A stretch of DNA of 64,000 bases from positions 1 through 64,000 of the forward strand of contig NZ_JAIVKY010000001.1 in the NCBI RefSeq assembly GCF_020524325.1. Direction: 5' to 3'. How positions within the stretch are numbered: position 1 is the stretch's first letter; the number at the start of each line of letters is the position of its first letter. The translations under genes and the position numbers were made by a program. Shown in pieces: positions 19,613-30,243 of the stretch. This DNA comes from Sutcliffiella horikoshii. Lineage in GTDB: Bacteria > Bacillota > Bacilli > Bacillales > Bacillaceae_I. The notes under the pieces were generated by a model. That model searched no databases. It was given only the letters and a program-made list of their open reading frames with translations, and was not told the origin of the DNA.

Positions 19613-19640
19613 ACCCAAAGACAGAGGATAGTCTTTGGGT
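19613..19640 (-). terminator. trp leader attenuator terminator
   Basis: Minus strand: a perfect 10-bp stem ACCCAAAGAC/GTCTTTGGGT with an 8-nt loop, followed by TTTTTGTTTTT. The loop segment CTATCCTC can instead pair (7 of 8) with GAGGTTAG, which contains the last two TRAP triplets, giving a plausible antiterminator. About 70 bp before trpE. Confidence 0.9.
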
Positions 19641-19658
19641 AGATTTATAGGATACATT

Positions 19659-19712
19659 CTAACCTCAGCTAATCTCGACTCATTCTCAGCTATTCTCTTC
19701 TCAACTCGGCTC
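19659..19712 (-). promoter_or_regulatory. TRAP-binding site: eleven (G/U)AG triplets
   Basis: Reading the minus strand from 19712 the triplets are GAG, GAG, GAG, GAG, UAG, GAG, GAG, GAG, UAG, GAG, UAG, with 2-nt spacers except one of 3 nt, in 54 nt. Eleven triplets is exactly the number bound by the TRAP 11-mer. Tryptophan-loaded TRAP would block the antiterminator and let the 19613-19640 terminator form. Confidence 0.95.
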
Positions 19713-19766
19713 AATAATTAATATATTGGGTTGGGTATTACTCTTGGCTCTTTAGCCCTCAACTTA

Positions 19767-19790
19767 AATCTCTAAACTAATCTCTAAACT
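19767..19790 (-). repeat. 12-bp direct repeat in the trp leader
   Basis: Two perfect tandem copies of AGTTTAGAGATT (minus strand) near the 5' end of the leader add three UAG triplets outside the canonical site. A small GGCT/AGCC hairpin (19746-19757) follows and may be the 5' stem-loop known to assist TRAP. Confidence 0.6.
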
Positions 19791-19808
19791 GTTTTACTAC
19801 TTGTTAGT

Positions 19809-19838
19809 ACTATATGATAGAAGATTGCTAATTGTCAA
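19809..19838 (-). promoter_or_regulatory. Promoter of the trp operon
   Basis: TTGACA (19833-19838) and TATAGT (19809-19814) on the minus strand, 18-bp spacing, overlapping the end of aroH. Transcription would start near 19802. Confidence 0.75.
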
Positions 19839-20208
19839 CCGATAAAGCTTTTGCTAGGTCCGGTCGTAAACTTACTGCTTCATGTAAATAAATATGCTGA
19901 ATGTTCTTTTGCGCGACTTCTGTGTTGACAGTCATCATTACTCTAATACAGGAAGGCAGTGAGTTAGGCACAGCAATCTCTTTTGTACACATGACAGGGA
20001 CATAATCCCAGCCTTCAAGATTTCGAAGCGCTTTGGCAGGAAAACATGCCGTGATATCTGCTGTTACAGAAATAAGTACTTGCGCGACATCTTCGGCCAC
20101 AATGTTGTTCGCATCAATCATGCTTGTTAATAATTCTTCTGTTTTACAAATGATTTCTTTTTCTGAATTCTCAAGTATGGTTGTTGCGCCTCTTACACCA
20201 CGAATCAC
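19828..20208 (-). CDS. aroH: Chorismate mutase, AroH type
   Basis: 126 residues from a GTG at 20208, with AAGGGGG 6 bp upstream; this gives the family N-terminus xIRGVRGATT and matches the roughly 127-residue length of B. subtilis AroH. A frame opening at TTG 20226 places that start upstream of the ribosome-binding site and is less likely. CIRVMMTV is a signature of the trimeric AroH fold. It turns chorismate into prephenate. The trp promoter lies in its 3' end. Confidence 0.95.
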   Translation of the reverse strand: MIRGVRGATTILENSEKEIICKTEELLTSMIDANNIVAEDVAQVLISVTADITACFPAKALRNLEGWDYVPVMCTKEIAVPNSLPSCIRVMMTVNTEVAQKNIQHIYLHEAVSLRPDLAKALSVDN

Positions 20209-20222
20209 CGAATTCCCCCTTT

Positions 20223-21317
20223 TCAATAAAATTCTTGTAACGTTTCTAGTATGAACTCATCTGATACGGTACGCAGTTCTACATTTCCTACTGACTGTAT
20301 CAATACCATATGTATATGACTGTTCTGTGTTTTTTTGTCTTTTTTCATCCAACCTAACAGTTCTTCAGGGGAAACGGAAGGTCTAATCTTAGTTGGAAAG
20401 CCGTAACGTTCCCACGCTCCTAACAAGTCCGTTGTTAGTTTCAGTTCCGAATGTAACTTTTCGCTTAGTCTTGTTGCAAAAAGCATACCGAGCGCTACTC
20501 CGTCTCCATGCGTTATTTTTCCATAACCGTAAGCTGCCTCAAGAGCATGACCTAATGTATGGCCAAAGTTTAAAATCGCCCGCAAACCTGTCTCTTTTTC
20601 ATCATTTGATACGACTTCCGTTTTGATTTTTATTCCGTTTTCCAAGGACACAAGCAGTCTGTCTTCCGTTAAATCGTCCAGGCTTTTAATATTTTCTCTA
20701 ATCCATTGATAGAACTCGTCGTCCCAGATAAGTGAATGTTTCACCACTTCGGCAAAGCCTGAGCGCATTTCTTTTTCGGGAAGGCTTTTTAAGAAATCTA
20801 CATCATATATGACCGCTTCGGGTTGATAAAAGGAACCAATCATATTTTTTCCAAGCGGATGATTAATTGCGACCTTCCCGCCTACTGCACTGTCATGCGC
20901 GAGAAGTGTAGTTGGCACTTGAATGAATTTGATTCCCCTCATAAATGTAGAGGCAACAAACCCTGCAATATCTCCTATCACTCCACCACCAAGAGCAATA
21001 ATGACAGAATGGCGGTCCATTCCTTTTTCTAGCGCGAATGTTTGAATGGCATGATAGTTTTCGAATGACTTTGCTTCTTCCCCATTAGGAAGTACATAAG
21101 AATGCACGATAAATTTTTGTGTTAAACTTGAAACTATTTCAGAAAGGTACAGGTCAGCAACTACATCATCTGTCACTATTAGCACCTTACTCGGTTTCTT
21201 TTGAAATGAACCCAGAAATGGTGACAATTGCTTTACCGCGCCTTTTCCTAAAAATACAGGATACTCCTTTGATTCAGTCTGAATGGGAATTTCCTTCCAG
21301 TTAGAACTTTGCGGCAT
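20223..21317 (-). CDS. aroB: 3-dehydroquinate synthase
   Basis: 364 residues from the ATG at 21317 (AAGGA upstream, inside the end of aroC); an ATG seven codons earlier has poor spacing. [24 protein letters not shown] and [11 protein letters not shown] hold the NAD and metal sites. Second step of the shikimate pathway. Confidence 0.96.
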   Translation of the reverse strand: MPQSSNWKEIPIQTESKEYPVFLGKGAVKQLSPFLGSFQKKPSKVLIVTDDVVADLYLSEIVSSLTQKFIVHSYVLPNGEEAKSFENYHAIQTFALEKGMDRHSVIIALGGGVIGDIAGFVASTFMRGIKFIQVPTTLLAHDSAVGGKVAINHPLGKNMIGSFYQPEAVIYDVDFLKSLPEKEMRSGFAEVVKHSLIWDDEFYQWIRENIKSLDDLTEDRLLVSLENGIKIKTEVVSNDEKETGLRAILNFGHTLGHALEAAYGYGKITHGDGVALGMLFATRLSEKLHSELKLTTDLLGAWERYGFPTKIRPSVSPEELLGWMKKDKKTQNSHIHMVLIQSVGNVELRTVSDEFILETLQEFY

Positions 21318-22479
21318 GTTCTCGCATCCTTTGGACATTTTCCTTGATAAGGTCCATTCTGTCCTGTCCGAACTGTTCTACGATCGCTTGAGCGATTTCC
21401 CACGCGACCACCGCTTCTGCCACCACGCTTGCTGCTGGTACCGCACAACTGTCGGAACGTTCTATGCTTGCCTGGAACGGCTCTTTTGTATCAATATCAA
21501 CGCTTTGAAGCGGCTTGTAAAGGGTAGGAATTGGTTTCATGACACCTCTTACCACAATCGGCATACCCGTCGTCATGCCGCCTTCAAAACCTCCAAGGTT
21601 ATTGGATAATCTGTAATACCCTCTATCTTCACTCCAAGCAATCTCATCATGAACCTTGCTACCAGGAAGGCTCGCTGCTTGGAACCCAACCCCAAACTCC
21701 ACACCTTTAAAGGCATTGATGCTCATAATGGATGCGGCAACCTTCGCATCTAACTTTCGATCATAATGCACGTAACTGCCTACTCCAGCAGGAACTCCCT
21801 CGACTATGACTTCCACAATACCGCCAATAGAATCTCCATTCTCTTTGGCTGTGTCAATCGCATCCATCATCTCTTGCTCTACTTTTTTATCATAGCAACG
21901 AACTGGAGAAGCTTCGGTTTGCACTTTTAAGTCATCAAGATTCTTGATTGGTTGAGGTTCTGCTTTCACCCCTCCTATTTCTGTTACATGTCCTGCTACT
22001 TTAATGCCTAGTTCAGCGAGGAATTTTCGTGCAACAGCACCTGCTGCTACCCTTACGGTCGTTTCCCTTGCGGAAGAACGCTCTAAGACATTCCTCATAT
22101 CACGATGACCGTATTTGATGGCACCATTAAGGTCTGCATGTCCAGGACGAGGCTTTGTAACTTTTCGTTTTACCTCTTCTTGATCTTCTTGAGAAAGGGG
22201 TTCTATCCCCATAATTTTTGTCCAATGCTTCCAATCATCATTTGTTACCGCTAAGGTTATGGGAGAACCTAACGTTTGACCATGACGAACTCCACTTAGA
22301 ATATCTACAGTATCCTTTTCAATCTGCATTCTTCGGCCACGGCCATGCCCTTTCTGTCTTCTTGCAAGATCATCATTAATATCCTCGACAGTCAGTGGCA
22401 GCCCAGCTGGGACACCTTCTAATATGGTTGTCAATTGCGGTCCATGCGACTCGCCAGCAGTCAAATATCTCATCGTCAT
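21301..22479 (-). CDS. aroC: Chorismate synthase
   Basis: 392 residues (390 if the second ATG, giving MRYLTAGES, is used; AAGGAGAGG serves either). [28 protein letters not shown] and [10 protein letters not shown] bind FMN and EPSP. Called aroF in B. subtilis. First gene of the supraoperon. A weak promoter-like TATAGT lies about 60 bp upstream with no clear -35. Confidence 0.97.
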   Translation of the reverse strand: MTMRYLTAGESHGPQLTTILEGVPAGLPLTVEDINDDLARRQKGHGRGRRMQIEKDTVDILSGVRHGQTLGSPITLAVTNDDWKHWTKIMGIEPLSQEDQEEVKRKVTKPRPGHADLNGAIKYGHRDMRNVLERSSARETTVRVAAGAVARKFLAELGIKVAGHVTEIGGVKAEPQPIKNLDDLKVQTEASPVRCYDKKVEQEMMDAIDTAKENGDSIGGIVEVIVEGVPAGVGSYVHYDRKLDAKVAASIMSINAFKGVEFGVGFQAASLPGSKVHDEIAWSEDRGYYRLSNNLGGFEGGMTTGMPIVVRGVMKPIPTLYKPLQSVDIDTKEPFQASIERSDSCAVPAASVVAEAVVAWEIAQAIVEQFGQDRMDLIKENVQRMREHAAKF

Positions 22480-22601
22480 CAGCCTCTCCTTTATCTCTTT
22501 AAAGCTTTTAAGCGTGTAAGTGAAATTAATTATGTAATACTATAACACAAGTGTAGCGAATTGTTCTAGTAAAAAAAATGTGCAGCTATATAGTTTGTAC
22601 G

Positions 22602-23384
<783 letters not shown>

Positions 23385-23468
23385 CTACTTTCTCTCTATA
23401 TCTGTAATTTCAGTATAGCTGATTTGAGATTGGAGATGGGACGTAGCTTCAAAAATTTTTCCGAATTA

Positions 23469-23602
23469 GCTTCTACACTTAAATTTCAACCTTCTACCGT
23501 TTGGCCCCCCACCTTCTACATTTCCCGGCATACCTTAATACATTTCCCAAACGACCTTCTACCTCTTAGCTTAAATATTCTACACTTTACCCTTCTCCAC
23601 CT
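23469..23602. repeat. Degenerate 21/22-bp pyrimidine repeat
   Basis: Units starting with CCTTCTAC or a variant begin at 23469, 23490, 23512, 23533, 23555 and 23577, spaced 21, 22, 21, 22 and 22 bp. It fills the cheR-ndk gap (23385-23709), which has no gene apart from the ndk terminator. Confidence 0.6.
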
Positions 23603-23644
23603 AAAAACAGTCTCCGTAATTCGTCCCCACCATCAAAAAATCAA

Positions 23645-23680
23645 CAAAAAAACCCCTCTCAAACTGAGAAGGGTTTTTTA
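23645..23680 (-). terminator. Terminator of ndk
   Basis: Minus strand: CCCTTCTCA, 3-nt loop, TGAGAGGGG, then TTTTTTTG. Confidence 0.85.
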
Positions 23681-23709
23681 GATAAAGCGTTTTCAATTTA
23701 TCTTAAATA

Positions 23710-24156
23710 TTAGTAGATCCAGTTGTTTACGTCTCTTTTGTACTCAACAAGACCTTCGCCATTAAAGAAAAGACCGATTTCGCGCTCTGCACTCTCGGAA
23801 GAATCAGAACCGTGAATGATGTTCTTTCCTACAGTTACGCCGTACTCTCCGCGGATAGTTCCAGGAGCTGCATCTTTAGGGTTTGTAGCACCCATCATGT
23901 GGCGCGCGGTAGCGATTACATTTTCACCTTGCCAAACCATTGCGAATACAGGACCAGAAGTGATGAAGTCTACAAGCTCTCCAAAGAAAGGACGCTCTTT
24001 ATGTTCACCGTAGTGCTCTTCTGCCAATTCAGTAGGAATTTGCATTAATTTTGCACCAACAAGTTGGAAACCCTTTTTTTCAAAACGAGAAACGATTTCA
24101 CCGATAAGGTTACGTTGTACGCCATCAGGCTTTACCATTAAAAATGTTTTTTCCAT
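23710..24156 (-). CDS. ndk: Nucleoside diphosphate kinase
   Basis: 148 residues, full length. The phosphorylated His is in NIIHGSDS near residue 115, with [13 protein letters not shown] at the N-terminus. It balances NTP pools. A perfect 7-bp hairpin (24189-24207, GGTTAGG/CCTAACC) without a U-run lies between hepT and ndk. Confidence 0.97.
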   Translation of the reverse strand: MEKTFLMVKPDGVQRNLIGEIVSRFEKKGFQLVGAKLMQIPTELAEEHYGEHKERPFFGELVDFITSGPVFAMVWQGENVIATARHMMGATNPKDAAPGTIRGEYGVTVGKNIIHGSDSSESAEREIGLFFNGEGLVEYKRDVNNWIY

Positions 24157-24292
24157 AATAATTTCTCCACCCCATTACGATTATGTAAGGTTAGGTAAAC
24201 CCTAACCTACCAAAATATATCACGGTTTTTATAGTTTCGCAACAGAAGATGGAGAATTATCGTAATATTTTACAAAGTTTGCGAAATTTGGC

Positions 24293-25255
24293 CTAGTATT
24301 TACGTTTTCCAATATATTTTGCCACATTGCTGAAGGTGCGTTTAGCAAGTCCATTTGGAAGTTTTTCAAGTTCCTTGAATGCCCTCTCCAAATAACGGTC
24401 ACTAAGTGCAAAGGAACGTTCAATCGCATCAGACCTTTTGATCAACTCAATTATTTCCTTTATTTCCACTGAACTGCTATGTTCGTGAATCGTACGGATC
24501 TTCTCGTTCAATCCAGGCGATTCCATGGCATATAGAACAGGTAAGGTAATATTACCCTGCAGAAGATCACTTCCGGCAGGCTTCCCTAGCTGTTCTTCGG
24601 TAGAAGTAAAGTCAAGAATGTCATCTGTAATTTGGAAAGACATTCCGACATAATAACCAAACCAATAAAGGCTCTGATGAACCGATGCAGAGACACCGGA
24701 AGTGATGGCTCCAAGCTGACAACTGACGGCAATAAGGATTGCGGTCTTTCTTTTAATTCTTCGCAAATATGTCCGCAGGTTTTGATCGTAGTTATACTTA
24801 TCTCGGATCTGTTCGATTTCGCCTTTACAGAGTTCTACAAGCGTATTAGAGAGGATGCGGTGCGCTTCGATGTCTTCTACTCTAGTCATCATTTCAAGGG
24901 ACCTTGCAAAAATATAATCGCCCGTGTACATTGCAATGCGGTTATCCCATTTTGCTTTAATCGTAGCTTTTCCCCGCCTTAATTCCGCGTCATCAATAAC
25001 ATCGTCGTGAACAAGAGATGCCATATGCATGAGTTCCAGGGCGACCGCAACATTCTTGACTTTATGTATGTCGTACGTTCCTAGTTTTGCGGCCAACAGA
25101 ACAAAGACTGGTCGAATTCTTTTCCCTCCAGCCTGAAGTAAATGTAACGATGCCTCTTGTAACAAAGCTCGTTCTGTTTGAATGGTAGCTTCTAATTCAT
25201 TTTCAATTATTTGCAAATCATTATTTAAAAAGGAATACATCATCTTTAATTTCAT
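24293..25255 (-). CDS. hepT: Heptaprenyl diphosphate synthase, catalytic subunit
   Basis: 320 residues from the ATG at 25255 (AAAGGTG upstream; a GTG three codons earlier is less favourable). First Asp-rich motif in LVHDDVIDDAELRRG near residue 82, second in QITDDILDFTS near residue 210. With HepS it builds the C35 side chain of menaquinone-7. Third gene of hepS-menG-hepT. Confidence 0.95.
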   Translation of the reverse strand: MKLKMMYSFLNNDLQIIENELEATIQTERALLQEASLHLLQAGGKRIRPVFVLLAAKLGTYDIHKVKNVAVALELMHMASLVHDDVIDDAELRRGKATIKAKWDNRIAMYTGDYIFARSLEMMTRVEDIEAHRILSNTLVELCKGEIEQIRDKYNYDQNLRTYLRRIKRKTAILIAVSCQLGAITSGVSASVHQSLYWFGYYVGMSFQITDDILDFTSTEEQLGKPAGSDLLQGNITLPVLYAMESPGLNEKIRTIHEHSSSVEIKEIIELIKRSDAIERSFALSDRYLERAFKELEKLPNGLAKRTFSNVAKYIGKRKY

Positions 25256-25273
25256 GTAGGTCACCTTTACAAA

Positions 25274-25987
25274 CTATTTTCTAGGTTTAACTCCTAAATG
25301 CATGGCAGCGACTCCACCTGTATATGCCTTTACCTCAACTGGTTGGAAACCTACTTTTTCATACATCTTTTTTAGTTCTTTCATTCCCGGGAAGTCCTTA
25401 GCTGATTCATGTAACCAAGCGTACTCATTATAGCTTTTGGCGAAAACCTTCCCTAGCATCGGCATTACGTATTGAAAATAAAGAAAATACACTTGACGGA
25501 AACCTGGCATGGTAGGTTGTGAAGTTTCTAAACAAACAACCTTTCCGCCCGGCTTGACTACTCTGTACATCTCTTTCAACACTTGAAAATAGTCAGGCAC
25601 ATTACGTAACCCGAAACCAATCGTCACATAATCAAACGTATTATCTTCAAAAGGAAGTGCCATCGCATTTCCATGAAGCAGTTCAATATTCTTCTTTCCA
25701 AGGTTTTTCACTTTTTCTTTGCCGATAGAAAGCATGTTTTCACTAAAGTCGAGGCCAACCACTTTCCCACTTGGGCCGACTGCCTCTGCCATAGAGATGG
25801 TCCAATCCGCTGTTCCGCAGCAAACGTCCAATGCTTTGGCGCCATCTGCCACATTCATTCTTTTCATCGTATCCTTACGCCAAGCTACATGACGTTGGAA
25901 ACTGATGACTGAATTCATTTTGTCATAGTTTTTATATATTTTTTCAAAAACATTATGAACACGCTCTTCTTTAGATGGATGTTGCAT
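25274..25987 (-). CDS. menG: Demethylmenaquinone methyltransferase
   Basis: 237 residues. SAM-binding motif [11 protein letters not shown] near residue 49; FGLRNVPDY and [12 protein letters not shown] are UbiE/MenG signatures. Last step of menaquinone synthesis. Older names are menH and ubiE. Start 3 bp after the hepS stop. Confidence 0.96.
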   Translation of the reverse strand: MQHPSKEERVHNVFEKIYKNYDKMNSVISFQRHVAWRKDTMKRMNVADGAKALDVCCGTADWTISMAEAVGPSGKVVGLDFSENMLSIGKEKVKNLGKKNIELLHGNAMALPFEDNTFDYVTIGFGLRNVPDYFQVLKEMYRVVKPGGKVVCLETSQPTMPGFRQVYFLYFQYVMPMLGKVFAKSYNEYAWLHESAKDFPGMKELKKMYEKVGFQPVEVKAYTGGVAAMHLGVKPRK

Positions 25988-25990
25988 GGC

Positions 25991-26809
25991 TTACCCTTCT
26001 TCCGCATACTTTTTCGATGAAAATGGGATTTCATAGAAAAGTTCTTGTATTCTTGTTTCTAATAGTTTGTTCATTGTTGGAATAGAATGCGTCAATTGTT
26101 CTATTCTTTGTTTGATATGATCGATATACCTGTCAATAAGGTATAACATATAGGTTTCCTGTTCTTTGGATGCTACATCCTTTTCTCCTTTTGAGAAGGC
26201 TATTCTTCGCAAAGTGTCAAAAAGAAAGGTAGATCTTTCGTGACAGAAAAGTTTCCGTTCTTGAATTAAGCGCTTTAATAAAAGAAAGTTGCCGCTTAAT
26301 TCTTTGAGAATTGAATTGGAGAAAAAGTCAGAAACGGACTGAATAAGTGAAGATTCTATCTTTCCCAGACTGTCCATCAATGGTTCGATTCCTTCGAGTT
26401 CTTGATGATAATAGGCAATCTTATGCTCATTTATTTGTTTTATGGAATGTGCGAGTGTTTTAATCATCGATATGTCATTCACATCTGCCAAGAGACTGTA
26501 ATAAAGGCCACTATAAAAATCACCAGCCAAAACAGTCAATTGACGACTCTTTTCATCGCCGTCTTTCATTTGATCTGCTTTCGCATTTGTCACCATATCA
26601 TGGGTATCAAGGGCAATCTGGACAAGCATGGTTGATAATATGTATTGTTCTTTTTTTTCATCAGATATATCGATGGATTCCAAGATGGAATATAGCAACA
26701 ATAACTTATCCTCATCAATGGCAGGGTATTCAATATGTTTAATTAAATATGGATGTGTAATCAGATTATGTAATTTCTCTTTTATAATGGATATATGTAT
26801 ATGACTCAC
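25991..26809 (-). CDS. hepS: Heptaprenyl diphosphate synthase, component 1
   Basis: 272 residues from a GTG at 26809, which has AGGGTGG 6 bp upstream; the open frame extends to 26860 without a better site. HPYLIKHIEYPAIDEDKLLL, ALDTHDMVT and QLTVLAGDFYSGLYYSLL are conserved in HepS (the non-catalytic, length-determining subunit). It lacks the Asp-rich motifs of HepT, as expected. Confidence 0.92.
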   Translation of the reverse strand: MSHIHISIIKEKLHNLITHPYLIKHIEYPAIDEDKLLLLYSILESIDISDEKKEQYILSTMLVQIALDTHDMVTNAKADQMKDGDEKSRQLTVLAGDFYSGLYYSLLADVNDISMIKTLAHSIKQINEHKIAYYHQELEGIEPLMDSLGKIESSLIQSVSDFFSNSILKELSGNFLLLKRLIQERKLFCHERSTFLFDTLRRIAFSKGEKDVASKEQETYMLYLIDRYIDHIKQRIEQLTHSIPTMNKLLETRIQELFYEIPFSSKKYAEEG

Positions 26810-27036
26810 TAAAGACCACCCTTGTTCCCTTTTCTTGACTGACATCGTCCGTTTCACCAAAACTATACAGACAATAGAGTCGAACTAAAATAGACAAAGT
26901 TAATTATAGCACATTAGTGAAGCATATTGTTAAAATGGGCTATCTTTCTTTAGTTTAACCCGCTATTGAATAGATAATAAGAAAAGCAGAGAAATATTTA
27001 TTCTTCTGCTTTCTTACTCAAGATTTATTGTATCTT

Positions 27037-27258
27037 TTAGTCTGTTTCCATTTCTCCATGGGAAGATTGGATGGTCGCTTTGCCTCTTATCTTGATCGCG
27101 GAGGTGTGCTCGGTGAACTGGGCAATCATCACTTCTCCTCTGTCAAGCTTTTCGGAATGATGGAACCGTGTGTCTGTTCCACGTGTAAGTCCAATGACAC
27201 TTACGCCATCTTCCTTCGCTTTGATTACAATAAAGTCGTTCGAGTTTGTTTGACTCAT
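27037..27258 (-). CDS. mtrB: trp RNA-binding attenuation protein (TRAP)
   Basis: 73 residues. The sequence follows B. subtilis TRAP closely ([33 protein letters not shown]); it forms an 11-subunit ring that binds tryptophan and eleven (G/U)AG triplets. Its evident target is the trp leader at 19659-19712. It follows folE by 31 bp, as in the mtrAB operon. Confidence 0.97.
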   Translation of the reverse strand: MSQTNSNDFIVIKAKEDGVSVIGLTRGTDTRFHHSEKLDRGEVMIAQFTEHTSAIKIRGKATIQSSHGEMETD

Positions 27259-27289
27259 GACAATCCTCCTTATCGTTTACAGTGTTGAC

Positions 27290-27856
27290 TTATCCTTTAA
27301 TTAAAGATAAAACTTCCGCTCTAGCTGCTGGGTCATTTTCTAGTACACCGCGAACTGCAGATGTAATGGTCATTGCACCGGGCTTTTTGACACCACGCAT
27401 GGTCATACACATGTGCTCTGCCTCCACTACTACCATTACACCGTGTGGATCAAGTGATTCTACAATGGATTCTGCTATGGTTGAAGTAATTCTTTCTTGG
27501 AGTTGTGGTCTTTTTGCAACCGCCTCCACCGCACGGGCAAGTTTACTAAGACCAGTAACTTTTCCTCCTCTAGGTATGTATGCTACATGGGCTTTTCCGA
27601 AGAAAGGAACTAAGTGATGTTCACACATGGAGAAGAACGAGATGTCTTTAACAAGTACCAATTCTTCATGTGCTTCCCCGAAGACTGTCTTAAAATGCTC
27701 TTTAGGATCTTCATTTAGGCCAGCAAAAACTTCTGTATACATTTTTGCTACACGTTTAGGTGTATCTAGTAGTCCCTCGCGATTAGGATCTTCCCCGATT
27801 GCTTCCAAAATCATTCTTACTGCTTCTTCTATTTGAGCCTTATTAACTTCTGTCAT
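27290..27856 (-). CDS. folE: GTP cyclohydrolase I
   Basis: 188 residues. Zinc ligands in MCEHHLVPF near residue 76 and EHMCMTMRG near residue 147; the substrate-binding [13 protein letters not shown] segment is intact. First step of folate synthesis. Called mtrA in B. subtilis and co-transcribed with mtrB. Confidence 0.97.
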   Translation of the reverse strand: MTEVNKAQIEEAVRMILEAIGEDPNREGLLDTPKRVAKMYTEVFAGLNEDPKEHFKTVFGEAHEELVLVKDISFFSMCEHHLVPFFGKAHVAYIPRGGKVTGLSKLARAVEAVAKRPQLQERITSTIAESIVESLDPHGVMVVVEAEHMCMTMRGVKKPGAMTITSAVRGVLENDPAARAEVLSLIKG

Positions 27857-27924
27857 TTCTTTATCCTCCTACATTACCGTAAAATAGCTGTAATGTGATT
27901 CTAGCATAAGTTTTTTTAAAAAAG

Positions 27925-27958
27925 CAAAAATAAAGAGGCGCAAACTATGCGCCTCTTT
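27925..27958 (-). terminator. Terminator of hbs
   Basis: Minus strand: AAAGAGGCGC, 7-nt loop, GCGCCTCTTT, then TATTTTTGC and further T-runs. Confidence 0.88.
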
Positions 27959-27991
27959 AAGATGACATTCATTTGACTATGTAGCTGTCAA

Positions 27992-28264
27992 TTATTTCAC
28001 AGCATCCTTAAGTGCTTTACCAGGTTTGAAAGCTGGTACTTTGCTTGCAGCGATTTCGATCTCTTCCCCAGTTTGTGGGTTACGACCTTTACGCGCAGCA
28101 CGCTCACGTACTTCAAAGTTACCAAAACCGATTAATTGTACTTTGTCACCGTTTTTAAGTGCGTCAAGAATTGTATCGAAAACAGCATCAACTGCTTTAG
28201 TAGCATCCTTTTTGGAAAGTTCACTAGCTTCAGCAACTGCATTGATTAAATCTGTCTTGTTCAT
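27992..28264 (-). CDS. hbs: DNA-binding protein HU
   Basis: 90 residues from the ATG at 28264, which is correctly spaced from GGAGGAGGTGA; an upstream in-frame ATG sits too close to it. [11 protein letters not shown] is the DNA-intercalating arm and [13 protein letters not shown] the saddle. It is abundant and compacts the nucleoid. Confidence 0.97.
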   Translation of the reverse strand: MNKTDLINAVAEASELSKKDATKAVDAVFDTILDALKNGDKVQLIGFGNFEVRERAARKGRNPQTGEEIEIAASKVPAFKPGKALKDAVK

Positions 28265-28284
28265 GCCATTCACCTCCTCCCAAA

Positions 28285-28560
28285 GGAGTTATCGCTATTC
28301 TAAACCAAAATAGCATTTTAGTCTAGCAAAAGCCTTTAGTACTAACATTTGTTCACAATTTTGATTGATTCTATACATAGTAGAATCGCTTAATCTTGTA
28401 ACTAGGCTAATATTAACCCATTAAACACTAGATTTCAACAAATTTCTCACAAAAAAGTGCTTCTAGAGGAATATTTCGCCAATTAAGAGAAGATTTTCTG
28501 TATGTAGATTAACATAAGAATCCCTTTATATCAAGCGTTTCTCTGTTTTAATACACAAAA
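28285..28560. other. Upstream region of hbs
   Basis: An AT-rich non-coding stretch. A TAGAAT (minus strand, near 28295) with TAGACT 17 bp upstream is a weak promoter candidate. No gene or clear RNA element is visible; in B. subtilis hbs is read from more than one promoter. Confidence 0.35.
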
Positions 28561-28600
28561 AACAGCTTCCCATCTGTGTTATTTCCACAGTCGGGAAGCT
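28558..28600 (-). terminator. Terminator downstream of spoIVA
   Basis: Minus strand: AGCTTCCCGACTGTG, 7-nt loop, CACAGATGGGAAGCT (one mismatched pair), then GTTTTTTG. It is separated from the spoIVA stop by the repeat at 28631-28757. Confidence 0.8.
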
Positions 28601-28630
28601 CTTAAACATTTTCGACAGTTTTTTTAACGC

Positions 28631-28757
28631 TGCTGTTGATTTCCGCAAACGGCTTCGCTTTCCCAGGGGCTGACGTGAGCCTCCTCGGCAACCTGCAGGG
28701 TCTCCACCTAGCGCTATCTCCCTCAGGAGTGTTCACCTTTTGCTTCAATCAACAGCT
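28631..28757. repeat. Interspersed module, subfamily C
   Basis: From GCTGTTGATTTCCGCAAACG to CTTCAATCAACAGC; the ends form an inverted repeat (CTGTTGATT/AATCAACAG). It matches, in inverse orientation, the element at 37507-37645, sharing the segment with CTAGCGCTATCTCCCTCAGG. Non-coding, between spoIVA and its terminator. Confidence 0.8.
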
Positions 28758-28764
28758 AGAAGTT

Positions 28765-30243
28765 TTATAGAATTATCGCGATTAGGCCGCCGGAGCCTTC
28801 GTTGATGATTCGCTCTAGTGTTTCTTTTAGCTTGTATCTGGCGTTTTCAGGCATTAATGATATTTTGGCATGGATACCTTCTCTAACAATGGAGCTCAGG
28901 GAGCGTCCGAAGATATCGGAATTCCAGATAGATAGTGGGTCATCCTCAAAGTCTTGCATCAAGTAGCGAACAAGTTCCTCGCTTTGTTTTTCAGTACCGA
29001 TAATCGGTGCGAATTCACTTTCTACATCCACCTTAATCATGTGAATGGATGGCGCCACTGCTTTTAATCTGACCCCAAAGCGAGATCCTTGGCGAATAAT
29101 TTCTGGTTCTTCTAGACTCATATCTGTAAGAGCAGGAGAGGCAATGCCGTATCCTGTCTGCTTCACCATTTTCAATGCGTCGGAGACCTGGTCATACTCC
29201 GCTTTTGCATATGCAAAGTCTTGCATTAATTGCAACAAGTGATCTTTTCCTCGAATCTCCACTCCCACTACTTCTTTGAGAATGTGATCGTATAGATCGT
29301 CTGGAGCATATAGGTCGATTTCCGCGATACCCTGCCCCATCTCTATTCCTGCAAGGCCAGCCCTGTCGATAAATTCATACTCGCTGAATTGACCCACCAC
29401 ACGGTCCACGTCACGAAGACGCTTAATATCCTTCACCGTGTCTTTTACAGCCTCTTGGTAGCTTTCACGCAGCCAGTGGTTATCTTTAAGGACCATTACC
29501 CAGCTTGGAAGGTTCACATTCACTTCTAGTACCGGGAATTCGAATAATGCCTCTCTTAACACGTTGTACACATCTGACTCCCTCATGCTCTCCACACTCA
29601 TTGCAATAACAGGGATGTCATACTTTTCGGACAGCTCGCGTTTTAAGGCTTCTGTTTCAGGGTGATGTGGTTGTACTGTGTTGATTACCATGATGAATGG
29701 TTTACCAACTTCTTTTAATTCTTCCACAACCCTTTCCTCTGCTTCAATATAATCTCTGCGAGGAATTTCTCCGATTGAGCCATCTGTAGCAATGACCACA
29801 CCAATAGTGGAATGCTCTTGAATTACTTTTCTCGTACCTATCTCCGCTGCCTCGTGGAATGGGATTGGTTCTTCATACCAAGGAGTATTGATCATTCTTG
29901 GACCATTTTCATCCTCATACCCTTTCGCCCCAGGTACAGTGTAGCCTACACAGTCTACAAGACGGATATTTACATCAAGGCCCTCATCTACTTTAACCTT
30001 TACTGCCTGGTTAGGAACAAATTTAGGCTCTGTTGTCATAATCGTTTTACCAGCTGCACTTTGCGGCAGCTCATCTTGAGCACGAGCTTTATCAGACTCG
30101 TTTCCTATATTCGGCAGAACCACTAACTCCATGAACCTTTTAATGAATGTTGATTTCCCTGTACGAACAGCTCCTACGACCCCTAAATATATATCGCCGC
30201 CCGTACGTTCAGCGATATCTTTGAAAATATCTACTTTTTCCAA
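28765..30243 (-). CDS. spoIVA: Spore coat morphogenetic ATPase SpoIVA
   Basis: 492 residues from a TTG at 30243 with GGGAGGG 6 bp upstream; this is the same length as B. subtilis SpoIVA. An in-frame ATG at 30261 overlaps the ribosome-binding site and is rejected. Walker A is GAVRTGKS near residue 24 and Walker B lies in RLVDCVGYT. The C-terminal INEGSGGLIAIIL is strongly conserved. It polymerises with ATP hydrolysis on the forespore outer membrane to base the coat. Confidence 0.97.
   Translation of the reverse strand: MEKVDIFKDIAERTGGDIYLGVVGAVRTGKSTFIKRFMELVVLPNIGNESDKARAQDELPQSAAGKTIMTTEPKFVPNQAVKVKVDEGLDVNIRLVDCVGYTVPGAKGYEDENGPRMINTPWYEEPIPFHEAAEIGTRKVIQEHSTIGVVIATDGSIGEIPRRDYIEAEERVVEELKEVGKPFIMVINTVQPHHPETEALKRELSEKYDIPVIAMSVESMRESDVYNVLREALFEFPVLEVNVNLPSWVMVLKDNHWLRESYQEAVKDTVKDIKRLRDVDRVVGQFSEYEFIDRAGLAGIEMGQGIAEIDLYAPDDLYDHILKEVVGVEIRGKDHLLQLMQDFAYAKAEYDQVSDALKMVKQTGYGIASPALTDMSLEEPEIIRQGSRFGVRLKAVAPSIHMIKVDVESEFAPIIGTEKQSEELVRYLMQDFEDDPLSIWNSDIFGRSLSSIVREGIHAKISLMPENARYKLKETLERIINEGSGGLIAIIL

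Noticed and set aside
19541-19714. In-frame 58-codon N-terminal extension of trpE
   Set aside because: It is a translation of the TRAP triplets and the attenuator; the ATG at 19540 has a proper ribosome-binding site and gives normal TrpE length.
20209-20226. TTG start for aroH
   Set aside because: It precedes the ribosome-binding site AAGGGGG, which serves the GTG at 20208.
27028-27288. 86-codon plus-strand frame
   Set aside because: It is antisense to mtrB, whose product is unmistakably TRAP.
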